Source of the DNA: Mesostigma viride
Lineage: Eukaryota > Streptophyta > Mesostigmatophyceae > Mesostigmatales > Mesostigmataceae
Assembly: GCA_009746045.1 (NCBI GenBank)
Contig: RPFO01000127.1
Coordinates: 184,001 to 248,000 of the forward strand
Direction of reading: 5' to 3'
Length of the DNA stretch: 64,000 nucleotides
Both the position numbers and the translations under genes were made by a program. Within the stretch, counting starts at the first letter, position 1; every line of letters begins with the position of its first letter. A model generated the notes under the pieces. It saw nothing but the letters and a program-made list of their open reading frames with translations, had not been told where the DNA came from and did no database searches. Of the stretch, positions 62,601 through 64,000 are shown in pieces.

Positions 62601-64000
62601 TACCTCGCCGCTGATGTCAGCGATACGAGCGGGTCCTGATACTTGACATCATCGCGGAACAACCCGAGCTTGAAGACATCCACATCGTCGCCGCCCGCCG
62701 ACACGTGCAGGGGCCCTGGCAAGCTGTCCTTGAGCGAGTACAGCAGGCGCTCGACGTCCTCTCGGAAGCGGACCTCTGCCGCCGGCAAACGTTGGCAAGT
62801 GTGAGGGAGTGGTGGAACAGGCGATGAGGGAATTACATACGACAGGAAAGGAAACAACGAATAGGAGGTCAGGTGAAGCCATAATGCCCAGCGATGATGT
62901 TATCACAAAAGCATGTCAGGAGCAGGATCACCCACAGCCGCAGTCGTCAGAAGTTTGACATCCCAAGTCAGGGTTCACTTTCATCCCTGTCACGTGCTGC
63001 TGTTGTTAAGTTGCTCAGTTCTTCAACTAGCAGTCACAAGCATAAAAAGTTACTTGTAAACAGACTGGACATCAAAGCAAGTGGTAGCAACTAGCAAGGT
63101 GGCGCGCCCATGGGTGATCGCCATGGAGGGCAGCATGGGGGTGGCTTGCACTCGCATTATGGGGGGTAGGGAGACCTTACCTCATTCTCGCGATCTATGG
63201 ATCCAAAGATGCAAGCTACCGAACACACAATATGAGGTATCCGGCCTCTGGGACCCATGCGCATCCAAAGGAAAACTAACCAAGGTGCACATGCATGGGG
63301 CCCAGGTTGCTTGCACACCAGACATTATTACGAATCGGATTCATGTATCCATACATAAGGCGCACCATCACGCGCATGCATATACAATAGTATGGGTGCC
63401 TGGTGAACCACCCTAGGGTTAGTTAGCACCCGCTGGTACCCCCTTGCGAACGACGGACGCAGGGTTGTATCACGAACGAAAAGGTACGTGCGCAACTCGA
63501 ATTCTATTACCGACCATGCATCACTATTCAAAACATAACCATTCATGCATCACTATGAACTTGTCTTACTACACCACTACGCAAGCATGACTAAAGTCAA
63601 GCGCCGCGATCAGCGTGCGTCACTACAGGTGTGTGTTTCCATCACACATCAGTTGCCCGTCGCGGGCATGGCATCCAAGGCTAGCTCGCCGCCACGTGTC
63701 CACTTCCACGGTGCAGCCAACCCACACCTTTGCATGTGCAATGGGGGCTGCCACCAGCATGGGCATGGGCTAACAACAGACCCGCCCCCCCCCCAAAAAA
63801 AACAACTGTTGCCTAAAACCAGGCGATCTGACCCCTCCAATCCGTCCCTTTGCAAAACCTAGCTGAGAGCGAGGAAACCGACCTGCTTCGGGGAGTGGCG
63901 GCGGTGGCACCACCTCCAGAATGTCGTCGTCCTCCTCGATGCGCTCCTGGGGAAGTGGTTGGGTTCCCACAATACAGGGCACAACAGGAACAGGGACGGT
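59641..64000 (-). CDS. Unidentified multi-exon gene, 5' part outside window
   Basis: A series of minus-strand exons whose splice borders and phases fit. (1) >64000-63883, a Pro/acidic segment with QERIEEDDDILEVV. (2) 62775-62604 (FREDVERLLYSLKDS, DDVDVFKLGLFRDD). (3) 62095-62020 (YQQYLAALGAAGARMDLDTI). (4) 60730-60438, a Ser/Pro then Lys/Ala-rich linker ending ELTFTGDTVYEMGREGK. (5) The last exon 59742-59641 (VSAILAHWTNATVAGQD... ending MVDK, stop). Exons 1-2-3 join at phases 1 and 2, and exons 4-5 at phase 0. Exon 3 ends in phase 0 but exon 4 needs one base before it, so at least one exon between 61000 and 62000 was not found. The family is not recognised. Confidence 0.5.

Overview
The window is nuclear DNA of a photosynthetic eukaryote, most likely a green alga. 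The evidence is a chloroplast-type omega-3 fatty-acid desaturase with a transit-peptide-like N-terminus, GT-AG introns in every host gene, and a very heavy load of retroelements, DNA transposons and microsatellites. The species cannot be named from the sequence alone.

Host genes are few. From left to right they are: a three-exon omega-3 desaturase on the minus strand (3945-6145); a four-exon APC-family amino-acid/polyamine permease on the plus strand (7698-13369), whose second intron holds about 640 bp of tetranucleotide repeat; a four-exon histidine-phosphatase-superfamily gene on the minus strand (44814-49424); a low-complexity Ala/Ser/Pro-rich ORF on the minus strand (50368-51729); a LisH-motif protein on the plus strand (52905-53462); and the 3' part of an unidentified multi-exon gene on the minus strand that runs off the right edge (59641-64000).

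The stretch from 14.4 to 44.1 kb is a nest of mobile elements that can be taken apart by target-site duplications. A 4.0 kb non-LTR element carrying only endonuclease-RT (14416-18378, 16-bp TSD) lies next to a full-length element of about 2.0 kb that carries only an ORF1-type protein (18510-28251, 10-bp TSD). The ORF1 element is split by a 7.7 kb LTR retrotransposon (20242-27978, TSD ACCGT). Next come an intact piggyBac transposon (28659-31982, TTAA) and a second ORF1 element (about 32810-42555). That element is split by a 6.4 kb LTR element with no recognisable coding content (33033-39431, TSD CGGAT) and by a 5'-truncated endonuclease-RT copy (40769-42374). A third ORF1 element (about 42560-44120) faces it tail to tail.

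Three points look new. (1) ORF1-only and endonuclease-RT-only elements appear to be separate transposition units that share a 3' hairpin (5-bp stem with compensatory changes in its outer pair, CAAC/CCAC loop) followed by AATT-rich tails; this suggests a split LINE system acting in trans. (2) The LTR retrotransposon has the order gag-integrase-protease-RT-RNase H, a GPY/F-like integrase end on a copia-like RT, an extra ORF before gag, and LTR ends AGTTA...TAACT instead of TG...CA. (3) The TTAA-rich tails left by the retroelements serve as a piggyBac landing site.
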